Numbered from the stretch's first letter, positions 17,227-26,683 are shown. The stretch is DNA of 64,000 nucleotides from CAYTTA01 sp964440655 (GCA_964440655.1 CAYTTA010000005.1:1-64000); one strand, 5' to 3'. The notes: generated by a model from the letters alone, not told the origin. Numbers and translations: made by a program.

Positions 17227-18336
17227 ATGCCCCGTTCACTCCTTCCGACACTGATCGGACTGACGCTGCTTTTCACGGCCTGCGGGGGGGATTTCAGGCC
17301 TCAGGCTGTCGGCGAGAACCATGAGATCATCGTCGTGATGGATTCAACGCTTCATGACAGTGAAATGGCATGGGCACTCCGGACCACATTCGGACAGACG
17401 ATCGAGACACTCCCCGGCCGGAACGAGTCGCTCTACACCCTGAGGTTCCGTGACTTCCGGACCAACGAGGAGCTGGAAGAGCTTAAAAAGTTCAGAAACA
17501 TCATATTTGCGGGCCCGATCGATGATCAGACCAATACTTCGGCCTTCATCCGGGCGGTCCTGAGCGATGATGTGGAGGAGAGGGTCCGTTCCGGCGAGAG
17601 CTTTGCATTCCCGCTCTCGGATCAGTGGTACCGCGACCAGTGGATCCTGATTCTCACCTCAACAGACGTCTCCCGCCTGGCCGACCGGATCCGCCGTTCG
17701 GAAGGTCAGCTCATCGAGCATGCGATGGATACCGAGATGCGCCGCTGGGAGGAGTCGGTCTTCCGGCGGGGAGAGCAGAGAAGGGTATCGGAAAATCTTT
17801 ACCGGCGATACGGATGGAGCATCCGGCTCCAGCATGATTACGTCATGACCGTGGATACGCTTCAGGTGGTGGAGTTCCGCCGCCTGCTGCCCGACAATAC
17901 CCGCTGGATTCTGGGATGGTGGAAGGACGGTGTCGCCTCGGCCGATATGATCACGCCGGAGTGGATCAACGCCACCCGGGACTCCCTGCTGGAGATCCAC
18001 ATGAGGGGGTCGCGTCGGGACTCCTGGGTCACCACCGAATACCGGCGGCCGGTTGAAACCCGTCCGGTCGAGCGCGACGATCATCTTCTGGGATGGGAAA
18101 CCCTCGGAACCTGGCAGATGACCAACGACCTGATGGGGGGACCCTTTGTCAATTTCACCTGGTACGATCCGGCAGCCGAGCGCCTCTTCATCATCGAATA
18201 CGGACTGTTCGCACCCCGCTATGAGAAGCGGCGGTTCGTTCAGCAGTTCAGGGCGATGGGCCGCTCTTTCCGGTCAAACCCCGATTTTACCATTCGGGAC
18301 TATCCGGACGATTATCAGATCCTGTCATCCGACTGA
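17227..18336 (+). CDS. DUF4837-type lipoprotein
   Basis: This 369-residue protein has a lipoprotein signal peptide (MPRSLLPTLIGLTLLFTACGG, lipobox Cys near residue 19), so it should be anchored in the envelope. The rest resembles the DUF4837 family of Bacteroidota: alternating strands with conserved aromatic stretches (WRDQWILIL-like) and a C-terminal LFIIEYGLFAPRYEKR block. Function is unknown. It sits between trpA and bioF with 25- and 4-base spacings, so it is probably cotranscribed with both. The frame opens at 17185, but the ATG at 17227 places the signal peptide correctly. Confidence 0.75.
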   Translation: MPRSLLPTLIGLTLLFTACGGDFRPQAVGENHEIIVVMDSTLHDSEMAWALRTTFGQTIETLPGRNESLYTLRFRDFRTNEELEELKKFRNIIFAGPIDDQTNTSAFIRAVLSDDVEERVRSGESFAFPLSDQWYRDQWILILTSTDVSRLADRIRRSEGQLIEHAMDTEMRRWEESVFRRGEQRRVSENLYRRYGWSIRLQHDYVMTVDTLQVVEFRRLLPDNTRWILGWWKDGVASADMITPEWINATRDSLLEIHMRGSRRDSWVTTEYRRPVETRPVERDDHLLGWETLGTWQMTNDLMGGPFVNFTWYDPAAERLFIIEYGLFAPRYEKRRFVQQFRAMGRSFRSNPDFTIRDYPDDYQILSSD

Positions 18337-18340
18337 AAGC

Positions 18341-19498
18341 GTGCATCCAGGCAGCAACAGCGATTCCCCCATTCGAAGAAAACTCCTTCAGCGGGAAGCG
18401 GAGAACAGACGGCGCATCCTGCAGCCGGTCGGTGCCGGCCGGACGCGGATGACCCTTGAACTGAATGGAGAGACATTTCTCAATTTCTGCAGTAACGACT
18501 ATCTCGGACTGGCAACCCATCCTGAGCTGATCGAACGATCGGTACAATATACAAAGCACTATGGAACGGGTTCTTCCTCCTCGAGGCTCGTCTCCGGCTC
18601 GCTTCAGATCCACCACGATCTGGAGCAGAAGATCGCCGCACTCTACCGCCGGGAGGCGGCTCTGCTCTTCAGCAGCGGTTTTCTTGCCAACTCAACCCTT
18701 CTTCCCGCACTTACCGATCGCGGGGATCTCATTCTGGCCGACAAGCTCTGCCACAACAGCCTGCTTCACGGGTGCATGCTGAGCCGGGCCGAGTTCCGGC
18801 GCTTCCGCCACAACGACTGCAATCATCTGGAGGAGCTCCTGAAGAAACGCCCGGCGGATGGCGGCACCTGCTGGGTCGTGACGGAATCCCTCTTCAGCAT
18901 GGACGGCGACCGCGCGCCGCTCGATGAGATCATCGCACTCTGCGGGCGCTACGGAGCAAGGCTCTATCTGGATGATGCGCACGCCTTCGGCCTTTTCGGG
19001 GAGCAGGGGCTGGGGCTGGGAGAAGGACGCGGGGAGGTGGATCTGCTGCTGAGTACGTTCGGCAAGGCGGGAGGGGGGCAGGGGGCGTTTGCCGTCTGTT
19101 CGGCCGAGATGAAGGAGTATTTGGTTAATTTCTGCGCGGGGGTGATCTATACCACCGCCCCGGCGCCCTCCGTGATCGGAGCGGCGGATGCCGCACTGGA
19201 CCTTGTTCCCGGGATGGAAGAGGAGAGGGGACGGGTCGGAGGGTTGGTCAGATACCTGCTGGAGCGGCTGGAGGAACTCCCATATCCAACCGGCCCGGAC
19301 CGGACCCAGATCATCCCGCTGCTTCTTTATGATGAACGGGAGGCTCTCCGTCTGGCAGCCCGGCTTTATGAGCAGAAGCTCTTCGTTCAGGCGATACGAC
19401 CGCCTACTGTGCAACAGAGCCGGCTCCGGATCACCTTGAGTGCGCTCCACAAGAGAGAGGATCTTGACCGTCTTCTGGAGGTGCTTGCCGATGCCTGA
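18341..19498 (+). CDS. bioF: 8-amino-7-oxononanoate synthase
   Basis: This 385-residue PLP enzyme condenses pimeloyl-ACP with alanine, the first step of biotin ring assembly. Motifs are NFCSNDYLGLA (49-58), GTGSSSSRLVSG, DDAHAFG (211-217) and the PLP Lys242 in STFGKAGGGQG. Start is GTG at 18341, four bases after the lipoprotein stop; the open frame further upstream lies inside the lipoprotein gene. It overlaps the next gene by 8 bases. It could in principle be another alpha-oxoamine synthase, but the biotin neighbours settle the call. Confidence 0.94.
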   Translation: MHPGSNSDSPIRRKLLQREAENRRRILQPVGAGRTRMTLELNGETFLNFCSNDYLGLATHPELIERSVQYTKHYGTGSSSSRLVSGSLQIHHDLEQKIAALYRREAALLFSSGFLANSTLLPALTDRGDLILADKLCHNSLLHGCMLSRAEFRRFRHNDCNHLEELLKKRPADGGTCWVVTESLFSMDGDRAPLDEIIALCGRYGARLYLDDAHAFGLFGEQGLGLGEGRGEVDLLLSTFGKAGGGQGAFAVCSAEMKEYLVNFCAGVIYTTAPAPSVIGAADAALDLVPGMEEERGRVGGLVRYLLERLEELPYPTGPDRTQIIPLLLYDEREALRLAARLYEQKLFVQAIRPPTVQQSRLRITLSALHKREDLDRLLEVLADA

Positions 19499-20183
19499 CC
19501 CGAAGATTGAACTGATCACCTGCCACGGATGGGGGCTTTCGCCCTCTGTCTGGGATGTATGGGAGGAGCTGCTTCCGGCGGATGTATCGGTAACTCACCT
19601 GGACCGCGGCTATTTCGGAGAGGAGAAGGAGGCCGGATTCCGTTATCCCGGAAGCCGTAAAATCGTGATGGCCCACTCCTTCGGACTGCACTGGTGCCCC
19701 AGACAGCTGGTCGAACAGGCGGACCATCTGATCATCACGGGTGGATTTCTCTCGTTTCATCCGGATGCGCCGGATGAGGGCCGCAGATCCCGCCTGATTC
19801 TGCGCCAGATGATGAGCCGCTTTGTGGAGATGCCCTATGAAGTGTTACGGGACTTCTACCGGAACGTCTGGTTTCCGGACCGCCCTTCCTTCGACATTCC
19901 GGACAAACCGGATCATGACCGGCTGCTTCATGATCTGGAGCGTCTGGGAAGTGATCACTTCCCTCTCATGACCCTCCACCGTATTCCGGATGTCACCATC
20001 ATTCACGGGGAAAAAGATGCAATTGTCCATCGGACCAAGGGGCATGAACTCTTTAACATGCTCCGCAAAAGCCGTTATCTTGAGATCAAGGAGGGCGGAC
20101 ATGCAGCGGTGTTCACCCACGCCGGGCAATGTTACCGGTTTCTGAAGCCGCTGGTGGATCCCGGTGAAGAAGAATTGAATTGA
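19491..20183 (+). CDS. Alpha/beta hydrolase, probable pimeloyl-ACP methyl ester esterase (BioH role)
   Basis: A 230-residue alpha/beta hydrolase with a complete triad: Ser63 in AHSFG (Ala in place of the first Gly of GxSxG), Asp in GEKDAIV and His in EGGHAAVF. An HGW oxyanion motif sits near the N-terminus. It lies between bioF and bioC, overlapping bioF by 8 bases. BioC makes a methyl ester that must be removed after chain elongation. BioH, BioG, BioK and BioJ are unrelated or distant solutions, and I infer this protein has that job. It is not clearly an ortholog of any one of them. Confidence 0.75.
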   Translation: MPDPKIELITCHGWGLSPSVWDVWEELLPADVSVTHLDRGYFGEEKEAGFRYPGSRKIVMAHSFGLHWCPRQLVEQADHLIITGGFLSFHPDAPDEGRRSRLILRQMMSRFVEMPYEVLRDFYRNVWFPDRPSFDIPDKPDHDRLLHDLERLGSDHFPLMTLHRIPDVTIIHGEKDAIVHRTKGHELFNMLRKSRYLEIKEGGHAAVFTHAGQCYRFLKPLVDPGEEELN

Positions 20184-20211
20184 AATCTGACCAGGAGACA
20201 GAGTTTTATTG

Positions 20212-21006
20212 ATGCAGAAGGAGAAACCAGACCTGTTACCCCATTTTGACCGGGCTGCGGAGCAGTATGAAGAACTGGCCGGACTTCAGCAGGAGACAGC
20301 GGGGCGTCTTGCCGCCGCCCTCGAGCCCTGGAAGCTGATTCTGCCACCGGGTCCGGTCCTTGAATTCGGTGCCGGAACAGGTTTTCTGACGCGTGAGCTG
20401 ATCCGTATCCTGCCTGACAGGGAGTTTACGGTGACCGATCTGTCGCCCGCCATGCTGGAGCAGTGCCGGCGTCAGCTCGGTGCCGATGCGGAACGTCTGA
20501 AGTTTGAGGTTCTGGATGCGGAAGAGTTCACTCCGGGGCAGCAGGAGTGGGCGCTCATTGCCGGCAATTTTGCCGCACAGTGGTTCCGCCATCCGCCTCT
20601 CACCCTCTCCCGGTTCACTGAAGCGCTCAAACCGGGTGGTCTTCTGCTTACCGCATTTCCCGGTGCGGATTCATTTCCCGAGTGGCGTAAAATCTGCCTC
20701 GAACTGGGCCTGCCGTTTACCGGAAACCTGCTTCCGGATACCGAGGAGATGGTGATCAAGCTCTCCATAGGGGATGGCAAGGCGCCCTATGAGGTGGACT
20801 ACTACGAGGACACACGAACCGTTACCTATCCCTCGGCCCTCGACTTTTTCCGCTATCTGAAACGGATCGGTGCCGATGCCACCCTAACGGGCAAACGGCT
20901 GACGCCGGCCCAGTTCCGGTTGTTGAACCGACACTGGGACAAGACATCACCCGATGGAGTACGGATCAGCTGGCATATGGTCTTTCTGGTGGTGAAGAAG
21001 GGATAG
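20212..21006 (+). CDS. bioC: Malonyl-ACP O-methyltransferase
   Basis: A 264-residue SAM-dependent methyltransferase. Motif I is LEFGAGTGFLTREL (near residues 50-63), motif II TVTDLSPAMLEQ, and the post-core region NFAAQWFRHP matches BioC, which methylates malonyl-ACP to start the pimelate chain. The opening HFDRAAEQYEELAGLQ is typical of BioC. ATG at 20212 follows a TTG at 20209; CCAGGAGA lies about 14 bases upstream. Its neighbours bioF, the esterase, bioD and bioA support the role. Confidence 0.9.
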   Translation: MQKEKPDLLPHFDRAAEQYEELAGLQQETAGRLAAALEPWKLILPPGPVLEFGAGTGFLTRELIRILPDREFTVTDLSPAMLEQCRRQLGADAERLKFEVLDAEEFTPGQQEWALIAGNFAAQWFRHPPLTLSRFTEALKPGGLLLTAFPGADSFPEWRKICLELGLPFTGNLLPDTEEMVIKLSIGDGKAPYEVDYYEDTRTVTYPSALDFFRYLKRIGADATLTGKRLTPAQFRLLNRHWDKTSPDGVRISWHMVFLVVKKG

Positions 21007-21151
21007 GCCGGAACGGGCTGGATCCTTCCGGCCGGCAGGAATAGAAGGAGCTGGCAAACCAATTGAAAGACAGGCAAGGATTTTCCGGAAGCAGGTATTT
21101 TCCGGCAGGATGGATTTCAATGCCGGAAGTGTTGAATAAACAGGTGGCATC

Positions 21152-21778
21152 ATGGACTCTTTTCCCGAGCGGATCTTTGTGACCGGGACCGACACGGAGG
21201 TGGGCAAGACGGTAGTCTCGGCCGCTCTCTGTGCAGGTCTGCCTGCCCGGTACTGGAAACCGGTCCAGGCGGGCACTGAGCCGGAGACCGACACGGAGAG
21301 GGTCCGAAGATGGACCGGACTGAGCGCCTCGGAGTGCTATCCGGAACGGTACCGCCTGGAAAGAGCGATGAGCCCGCACGCTGCCGCCGAACAGGAGGGG
21401 ATCCGGATCTCCCTGGAAGAGTTTGAGCTGCCGCCCTCAGGCGGCGGGAGGCTGGTGGTGGAGGGTGCCGGAGGCATTCTGGTCCCGCTCAACTCCCGGC
21501 ACACAATGCTGGATCTGATCCTCCGGCTGGATCTGCCCGTACTGGTGGTTGCCCGTTCCGGGCTGGGAACGATCAACCACTCTCTGATGACGCTTCAGAT
21601 TCTCCGCCAGGGCGGCGCCCGGGTCTGGGGTATTGTCCTGAACGGAGAAAAACACCCCTCCAACGAGGAGACAATCCGTCATTTCAGCGGAGTGGAGCGG
21701 CTCTGGTCCTTTCCCCCGATGAGGGAGTGGACGCCGGAGACACTCAGGAGTGCTTTCCGACAGGCCTTCACTCTCTGA
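21152..21778 (+). CDS. bioD: Dethiobiotin synthetase
   Basis: A 208-residue ATP-dependent carboxylase that forms the ureido ring of dethiobiotin from DAPA and CO2. The P-loop is GTDTEVGKT (residues 12-20), the substrate Lys is in YWKPVQAG, and VEGAGGILVPL is the second conserved block. Spacing from bioC is 145 bases with no gene. bioA begins 35 bases after its stop. Confidence 0.95.
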   Translation: MDSFPERIFVTGTDTEVGKTVVSAALCAGLPARYWKPVQAGTEPETDTERVRRWTGLSASECYPERYRLERAMSPHAAAEQEGIRISLEEFELPPSGGGRLVVEGAGGILVPLNSRHTMLDLILRLDLPVLVVARSGLGTINHSLMTLQILRQGGARVWGIVLNGEKHPSNEETIRHFSGVERLWSFPPMREWTPETLRSAFRQAFTL

Positions 21779-21813
21779 TACCTTCTGATACCTTTTCACT
21801 TAAATTGCTCCTT

Positions 21814-23085
21814 ATGCATCCCAACATCTGGAAACCGTTCACGATTCTGAAGGGAGCCCGGGATCCTCTCCGGGTCCGGAGCGGTGAGGGGATCTGGCTC
21901 ACCCTGGAGGATGGCCGCCGGATCATCGACTGCATTTCCAGCTGGTGGGTGAATCTGCACGGACACTCCCATCCGAGGATCGCCGAGGCGATCTACAGGC
22001 AGGCGCTGCAGCTGGAGCATGTCATCTTTGCCGAGTTCACCCACGAACCCGCCGAGCAGCTGGCGGAGCGGCTCACCGCAAAGTTGCCCGGATCGTTGAA
22101 CCGGCTCTTTTTCTCCGACAACGGTTCGACCGCGGTGGAGGTGGCACTGAAGATGGCCTGGCAGTACTGGAAGAATCGTGGAGAGCAGCGAAGCCGATTT
22201 CTCGCCTTTGATGGTGCCTATCATGGCGATACGGTGGGGGCGATGTCGGCCGGAAGCCGTTCGATCTTCACCCGCGTCTTTCAGGAGCTCCTGTTCCAGG
22301 TCGATTTTCTTCCCTGGCCGGAGAGCTGGATCGGAGATACGACCACCGAGGAGCGGGAAGAGGAGATTATCCGGTTCCTGGAGGAGAAACTGGCGGAAGA
22401 TCCCGCCCGGTATGCAGGTATCATCATTGAGCCGCTGGTGCAGGGAGCCGGGGGAATGAGGATGTGCCGGGAGGAGTTCCTTCAGAAATTGCAGCGGGTG
22501 GCCCGCCGTCACCGGACCCTCCTGATCTTTGACGAAGTGATGACCGGTTTCGGACGGACAGGAGAGTGGTTTGCCTGCAGGAGGGCGGGGGTCGAACCCG
22601 ATCTGATCGCTCTCTCGAAAGGGATCACCGGAGGTTTTCTCCCGCTTTCGGTTACGGTGGCCAGTGAGGAGATCTACGAGGCGTTCGTTACGGAGGACCC
22701 GCTGGGCACTCTCTGGCACGGCCACAGCTATACGGCCAATCCGATCGGTTGTGCTGCGGCGCTGGCATCGCTCGATCTGCTCGAAGAGGAGGAGGCCTTC
22801 CGCCGCCTCGAACCGGTTCACCTTGAAGGTATTGCCGCGCTGAGTGAAGCGGGGTTGGCGGAGAAAACCCGGGTGAAGGGGACCATCGCCGCCTTCAATA
22901 TCGCGGGTAGTGACGAGGGATATCTGAGCGAGATGGGACCCCGCATCAAACAGAAATGTGTCGAGTACGGACTGCTGCTGCGCCCTCTAGGGGATGTGGT
23001 CTATCTGATGCCTCCCTACTGCATCGCTCCGGATGAGCTGCGGCAGGTCTACCAGACGTTGACCGGAATGCTCAGGGAGCTCTGA
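21814..23085 (+). CDS. bioA: Adenosylmethionine--8-amino-7-oxononanoate transaminase
   Basis: A 423-residue class III aminotransferase that uses SAM as amino donor to make DAPA. It begins MHPNIWKPFT, has the BioA-type CISSWWVNLHGHSHP block, the DEVMTGFGRTG stretch with the PLP-contacting Asp, and the PLP Lys in ALSKGITGG. The frame opens upstream at 21727 inside bioD, but the ATG at 21814 matches the family. It is the last gene of the biotin run; bioB is encoded apart. Confidence 0.95.
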   Translation: MHPNIWKPFTILKGARDPLRVRSGEGIWLTLEDGRRIIDCISSWWVNLHGHSHPRIAEAIYRQALQLEHVIFAEFTHEPAEQLAERLTAKLPGSLNRLFFSDNGSTAVEVALKMAWQYWKNRGEQRSRFLAFDGAYHGDTVGAMSAGSRSIFTRVFQELLFQVDFLPWPESWIGDTTTEEREEEIIRFLEEKLAEDPARYAGIIIEPLVQGAGGMRMCREEFLQKLQRVARRHRTLLIFDEVMTGFGRTGEWFACRRAGVEPDLIALSKGITGGFLPLSVTVASEEIYEAFVTEDPLGTLWHGHSYTANPIGCAAALASLDLLEEEEAFRRLEPVHLEGIAALSEAGLAEKTRVKGTIAAFNIAGSDEGYLSEMGPRIKQKCVEYGLLLRPLGDVVYLMPPYCIAPDELRQVYQTLTGMLREL

Positions 23086-23135
23086 ATCTGCGGACCGGTC
23101 CGATCCTGGCAAGCGACAGACAGCCACGTCCCGTT

Positions 23136-23181
23136 CAAAAAAACGACCTGTCCGCCAAAAAACGACCTGTCCGTCAAAAAC
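23136..23181. repeat. Short tandem repeat after bioA
   Basis: Two units close to CAAAAAACGACCTGTCCG(C/T), about 20 bases each, are followed by two or three strongly degenerate copies up to about 23230. This fills most of the 163-base bioA-to-hydrolase spacer. Confidence 0.5.
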
Positions 23182-23248
23182 TACGAGCCAGTAATCCTCG
23201 CCAGTAAAAATCTTACCAAAAATCGACGGTCCGTTAAATACCACTGCC

Positions 23249-24292
23249 ATGAAACAGCGCCTGCACTCCTTCATTTTCATCCTGACCCTCCTGCTTGCCG
23301 CCGGGGGGCCCGCACTCCATCCCGCCAACGCGCAAGGGGTCCGGTTCCGGCAGCCCCTTGAATTTCCGTCACAACCGGAACCTCTGGGGATTGCCATGGA
23401 GAATTACGACTATCCCTGGCCGGTCCGTTTTCTGCCGATGAACCTGGAGGGGAAGGAGGTGAGGATGGCGTTTATGGATGTTCATCCCGAGCGGCCCAAC
23501 GGGAGGAGTGTCCTGCTCCTTCATGGAAAGAACTTCTTTGGCGCTTATTGGGAAGGGGTGATACGGGAACTCTCACGGCAGGGGTACCGCGTTATCGTTC
23601 CGGATCAGATCGGGTTCGGTAAATCCTCCAAACCCGACATCCACTACAGTTTTCATGAGATGAGCAGCCAGACCCTGCAGCTGCTCGATGCGCTCGGTGT
23701 GGAGAGTACTGCGGTTGTGGGCCACTCGATGGGTGGGATGCTGGCTACCCGTTTTGTGCTGATGTTTCCGGAACGGTCCTCTCATCTGGTACTGGAAAAT
23801 CCGATCGGCCTTGAAGATTACCGCATCACGCCGTGGGTTCCGCTGGAGACGATCTATCAGGGGGTTCTGGCCCAGACGGAGGAGGGGATCCGCAACTACC
23901 ACAGGACCTACTACGTGGAGTGGAAGCCCGAATACGATGAGTATGTCCAGGTGCACTACCGCTGGACCCTGAGCGGGGAATATCCGCGGCTGGCACGGGT
24001 CTCGGCCCTCACCACCCGCATGATCTATGAACAGCCGGTGATCCATGAGCTGGAGCAGATCCGGGTTCCGGCGCTTCTGGTGATCGGTCAGGAGGACCGG
24101 ACCGCGATCGGACGAAACCGGGCGGCTCCTGAAGTTGCGTCGGCCATGGGGAACTATCCTGAGCTGGGGCGGGCTGCGGCTGCGAGGATTCCGGATGCCG
24201 AGCTCCTGGAACTGGAGAATGTGGGTCATATTCCCCATCTGGAAGCCTTTGGGCACTTTATGGATGCTCTGCTCCGGTTTTTGGGACGCTAG
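23249..24292 (+). CDS. Secreted alpha/beta hydrolase
   Basis: This 347-residue protein has a cleavable signal peptide (MKQRLHSFIFILTLLLAAGG, likely cut after HPANA) and an alpha/beta hydrolase domain. The oxyanion motif is LLLHGKN, the nucleophile Ser lies in GHSMGG, the acid in IGQEDRTAIG and the His in NVGHIPHLE. It should act in the periplasm or outside the cell. The substrate cannot be read from sequence; epoxide hydrolase / haloalkane dehalogenase-like and peptidase S33-like enzymes share the layout. It is not part of the biotin run: a 163-base spacer precedes it. Confidence 0.85.
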   Translation: MKQRLHSFIFILTLLLAAGGPALHPANAQGVRFRQPLEFPSQPEPLGIAMENYDYPWPVRFLPMNLEGKEVRMAFMDVHPERPNGRSVLLLHGKNFFGAYWEGVIRELSRQGYRVIVPDQIGFGKSSKPDIHYSFHEMSSQTLQLLDALGVESTAVVGHSMGGMLATRFVLMFPERSSHLVLENPIGLEDYRITPWVPLETIYQGVLAQTEEGIRNYHRTYYVEWKPEYDEYVQVHYRWTLSGEYPRLARVSALTTRMIYEQPVIHELEQIRVPALLVIGQEDRTAIGRNRAAPEVASAMGNYPELGRAAAARIPDAELLELENVGHIPHLEAFGHFMDALLRFLGR

Positions 24293-24373
24293 GTTTCTAA
24301 AAGTGGTTTTTAACCGTGCTTTCTCTATTATTGGCCTTATCCGAGAATTCAAATCAACCAATAAAAGAGGAAA

Positions 24374-25531
24374 ATGGGTAAGCTAACCACCACCTTTCTA
24401 TCCCTGCTCGTTCTTGCCTGGTCCGTGACGGGTTGCGGCCAGACAGATACGAAACCAAGCAAGGAGATTATCTACGTCGGAACCTTCTCCGACGAAGGAC
24501 TCTTTGTCCTCGAATTTGACCGGGAGTCAAGAACTTTTTCACAGATCCAGCAGATTAAGGACTTCTCCGGTCCCAACTTCCAGTGGATCCATCCCGAGGG
24601 ACACGCTCTCTACTCCATCAGCAGCGATCCGGCCACAGACGATGAAGGAGATCGCAACGGTAGCGTCGCCGCCTACAGCATTGACCGGGAGAGCGGAAGA
24701 CTGACTTTCCTGAACGCGCAGTCTACCGAAGGGAGAGGCCCGGCTCACGTCAGCCTCGACCCGCAGGGCAAGTTTGCCTTTGTCTCCAACTATGGCGGCG
24801 GGAACCTCTCCGTTTATCCCATCCAGAGTGACGGCAGCCTCGGTGCGGCAGTCGATGTGGTGCAGCATGAGGGGAGCAGCATCAATCCCCGGCGTCAGAC
24901 CCGTCCCTATGTCCACTCCATCATCCCTTCACCGGACGGGCGGTTCATCTATGCGGTGGACCTGGGTACAGATTACGTGGCCATCTATGAGGTGGACCGG
25001 GAGACCGGGAAACTGAGCCCTGCCGAACAGCCCTTCCTCGATCTGGAGCCCGGTTCCGGACCGCGTCACTTCACCTTCCATCCGAGTGGTGATTTTGCCT
25101 ATACGGTCGATGAGCTCTCTTCTACCGTAACGGCCAACGCGGTGAACAAGCAGACCGGTGCGCTGGATCCTGTCCAGAGAATCACCATGCTGCCGGAAGA
25201 TTTTGACGGTACGAGCAGTGCCGCCGACATTCACATCTCCCCCGATGGAAAGTTTCTCTATGCATCCAACCGGGGACATGACTCACTGGCCATCTACCGG
25301 ATCGATCAGTCTACCGGCCGCCTGGAGCTGGTAGGGCATGAGCCGACCCGGGGCGGGCATCCACGCAACTTCGCGATCGACAAGTTCGGGGAGTTTGTCT
25401 TTGTGGCGAACCGGGACAACGACAATGTCGTGCTGTTCGAGCGCGATGCGGAGACCGGACTTCTCACCTATACAGGAGTAGAGGCGACGGTTCCCCGGGC
25501 GGTCTGCGTCACTCAGTACCTTATCTACTGA
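24374..25531 (+). CDS. Lipoprotein of the lactonase (6-phosphogluconolactonase-like beta-propeller) family
   Basis: A 385-residue protein with a lipobox signal (LVLAWSVTGCGQ) followed by seven-bladed beta-propeller repeats such as ARTHVSLDPQGKFAFVSNYGGG, SIIPSPDGRFIYAVDLG, HISPDGKFLYASNRGHDSLA and DKFGEFVFVANRDNDNV. These blade motifs are those of the YbhE/Pgl lactonase family. Cytosolic members hydrolyse 6-phosphogluconolactone; an envelope-anchored one probably acts on another lactone, so the substrate is left open. It is followed by a good terminator. Confidence 0.85.
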   Translation: MGKLTTTFLSLLVLAWSVTGCGQTDTKPSKEIIYVGTFSDEGLFVLEFDRESRTFSQIQQIKDFSGPNFQWIHPEGHALYSISSDPATDDEGDRNGSVAAYSIDRESGRLTFLNAQSTEGRGPAHVSLDPQGKFAFVSNYGGGNLSVYPIQSDGSLGAAVDVVQHEGSSINPRRQTRPYVHSIIPSPDGRFIYAVDLGTDYVAIYEVDRETGKLSPAEQPFLDLEPGSGPRHFTFHPSGDFAYTVDELSSTVTANAVNKQTGALDPVQRITMLPEDFDGTSSAADIHISPDGKFLYASNRGHDSLAIYRIDQSTGRLELVGHEPTRGGHPRNFAIDKFGEFVFVANRDNDNVVLFERDAETGLLTYTGVEATVPRAVCVTQYLIY

Positions 25532-25659
25532 TTGAAACAACGGGACTCCGCAGATTCGTAGAAGATCTGCTTCAGACAGCGGTGTTCATTCTGAAGCGGG
25601 TTCCGATGAATCACAAGCGGGGAATCAGAGAGCGGGACTCCGCAGTTGAAGAACCCTGT

Positions 25660-25697
25660 AAAGGGCGGGTGTCTGTAATGGATGTCCGCCCTTTTTT
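25660..25697 (+). terminator. Terminator between the lactonase gene and bioB
   Basis: AAAGGGCGG (25660-25668) pairs with CCGCCCTTT (25686-25694), followed by a run of T to 25698. It serves the plus strand. It touches the stop codon of the convergent bioB; for that strand the U-run is weak. A repeated GCGGGACTCCGCAG-like segment occurs twice in the same spacer. Confidence 0.75.
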
Positions 25698-26683
25698 TAT
25701 GCAGGCAGGTGCTCTTTTTTGGCCTTACTGAAGGCTTCCATCGGCGTCAGCCCCAGCAGCTCGAACATCCTTCGGTCTTCATCGATCTCATTGTTGCAGG
25801 TGGTGAGCAGCTTCTCTCCCGTAAAAATCGAGTTGGCACCGGCCATGAAACAGAGGGTCTGCTCCTGGATGCTCATGTTCACGCGGCCTGCCGAGAGGCG
25901 CACGATGGAGTCGGGCATCACAATTCGTGCTGTGGCGATCATCCTGGCCATTTCGTTCCAGGGAACCGGCGGCTGATTTTCCATGGGAGTTCCCGGCACG
26001 GCGATCAGTGCGTTGACAGGTACCGATTCCGGATGCTGTGGAAAGGTGGCCAGTGTGTGGAGCAGTTCAATCCGGTCCTGGTCGGTTTCACCCATTCCGA
26101 TAATCCCGCCGCAGCAGACGGAGATGTTGTGATTGCGGACGGTCTGCAGGGTGTCCAGCCGCTCCTCATAACTTCTCGTGGTGATGATCCGGTTGTAGAA
26201 CTCCTCGCTGCTGTCCAGATTGTGGTTGTATGCATAGAGACCGGCTTCCTTGAGCCGGGCGGCCTGCTCGTCGGTGAGCATTCCAAGCGTACAGCAGACC
26301 TCCATACCCATATCGGAGATCTGGCGGACCACGTCGGTGACTCGGTCAAAGTCCTTGTTGTTGCGGGCATTTCTCCATGCAGCACCCATGCAGAAGCGGG
26401 TGCTTCCAGCCTCCTTGGCCCGGGTGGCTGCCGCCAGGATGGTGTCGCTGTCGAGCATCTTCTCGGCATCCACCGAGGTCTGGTATCTGGCCGACTGGGG
26501 GCAATAGGCGCAATCCTCGGGACATCCTCCGGTCTTGATGGAAAGCAGGGTGCAGACCTGAACTTCACCGGGGTTGTGGTGCTCCCGGTGAACCGTGGCG
26601 GCCCGGTAGATCAGTTCAAGCAGGGGGGTGTTGTAAATCTCTTCAATTTCCTGACGAGTCCAGTCTGTTCGAATTTCAGCCAT
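25697..26683 (-). CDS. bioB: Biotin synthase
   Basis: A 328-residue radical SAM enzyme that inserts sulfur into dethiobiotin. The [4Fe-4S] cluster motif CxxxCxxC is CPEDCAYC, followed by QSARY. The second cluster Cys residues and Arg lie in RFCMGAAWR, VCCTLGML and the SAGRVNMS segment. It is about 2.6 kb from bioA, on the opposite strand, and separated by two unrelated genes, so it is regulated apart from the other biotin genes. A 278-base divergent spacer separates it from the response regulator. Confidence 0.96.
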   Translation of the reverse strand: MAEIRTDWTRQEIEEIYNTPLLELIYRAATVHREHHNPGEVQVCTLLSIKTGGCPEDCAYCPQSARYQTSVDAEKMLDSDTILAAATRAKEAGSTRFCMGAAWRNARNNKDFDRVTDVVRQISDMGMEVCCTLGMLTDEQAARLKEAGLYAYNHNLDSSEEFYNRIITTRSYEERLDTLQTVRNHNISVCCGGIIGMGETDQDRIELLHTLATFPQHPESVPVNALIAVPGTPMENQPPVPWNEMARMIATARIVMPDSIVRLSAGRVNMSIQEQTLCFMAGANSIFTGEKLLTTCNNEIDEDRRMFELLGLTPMEAFSKAKKEHLPA

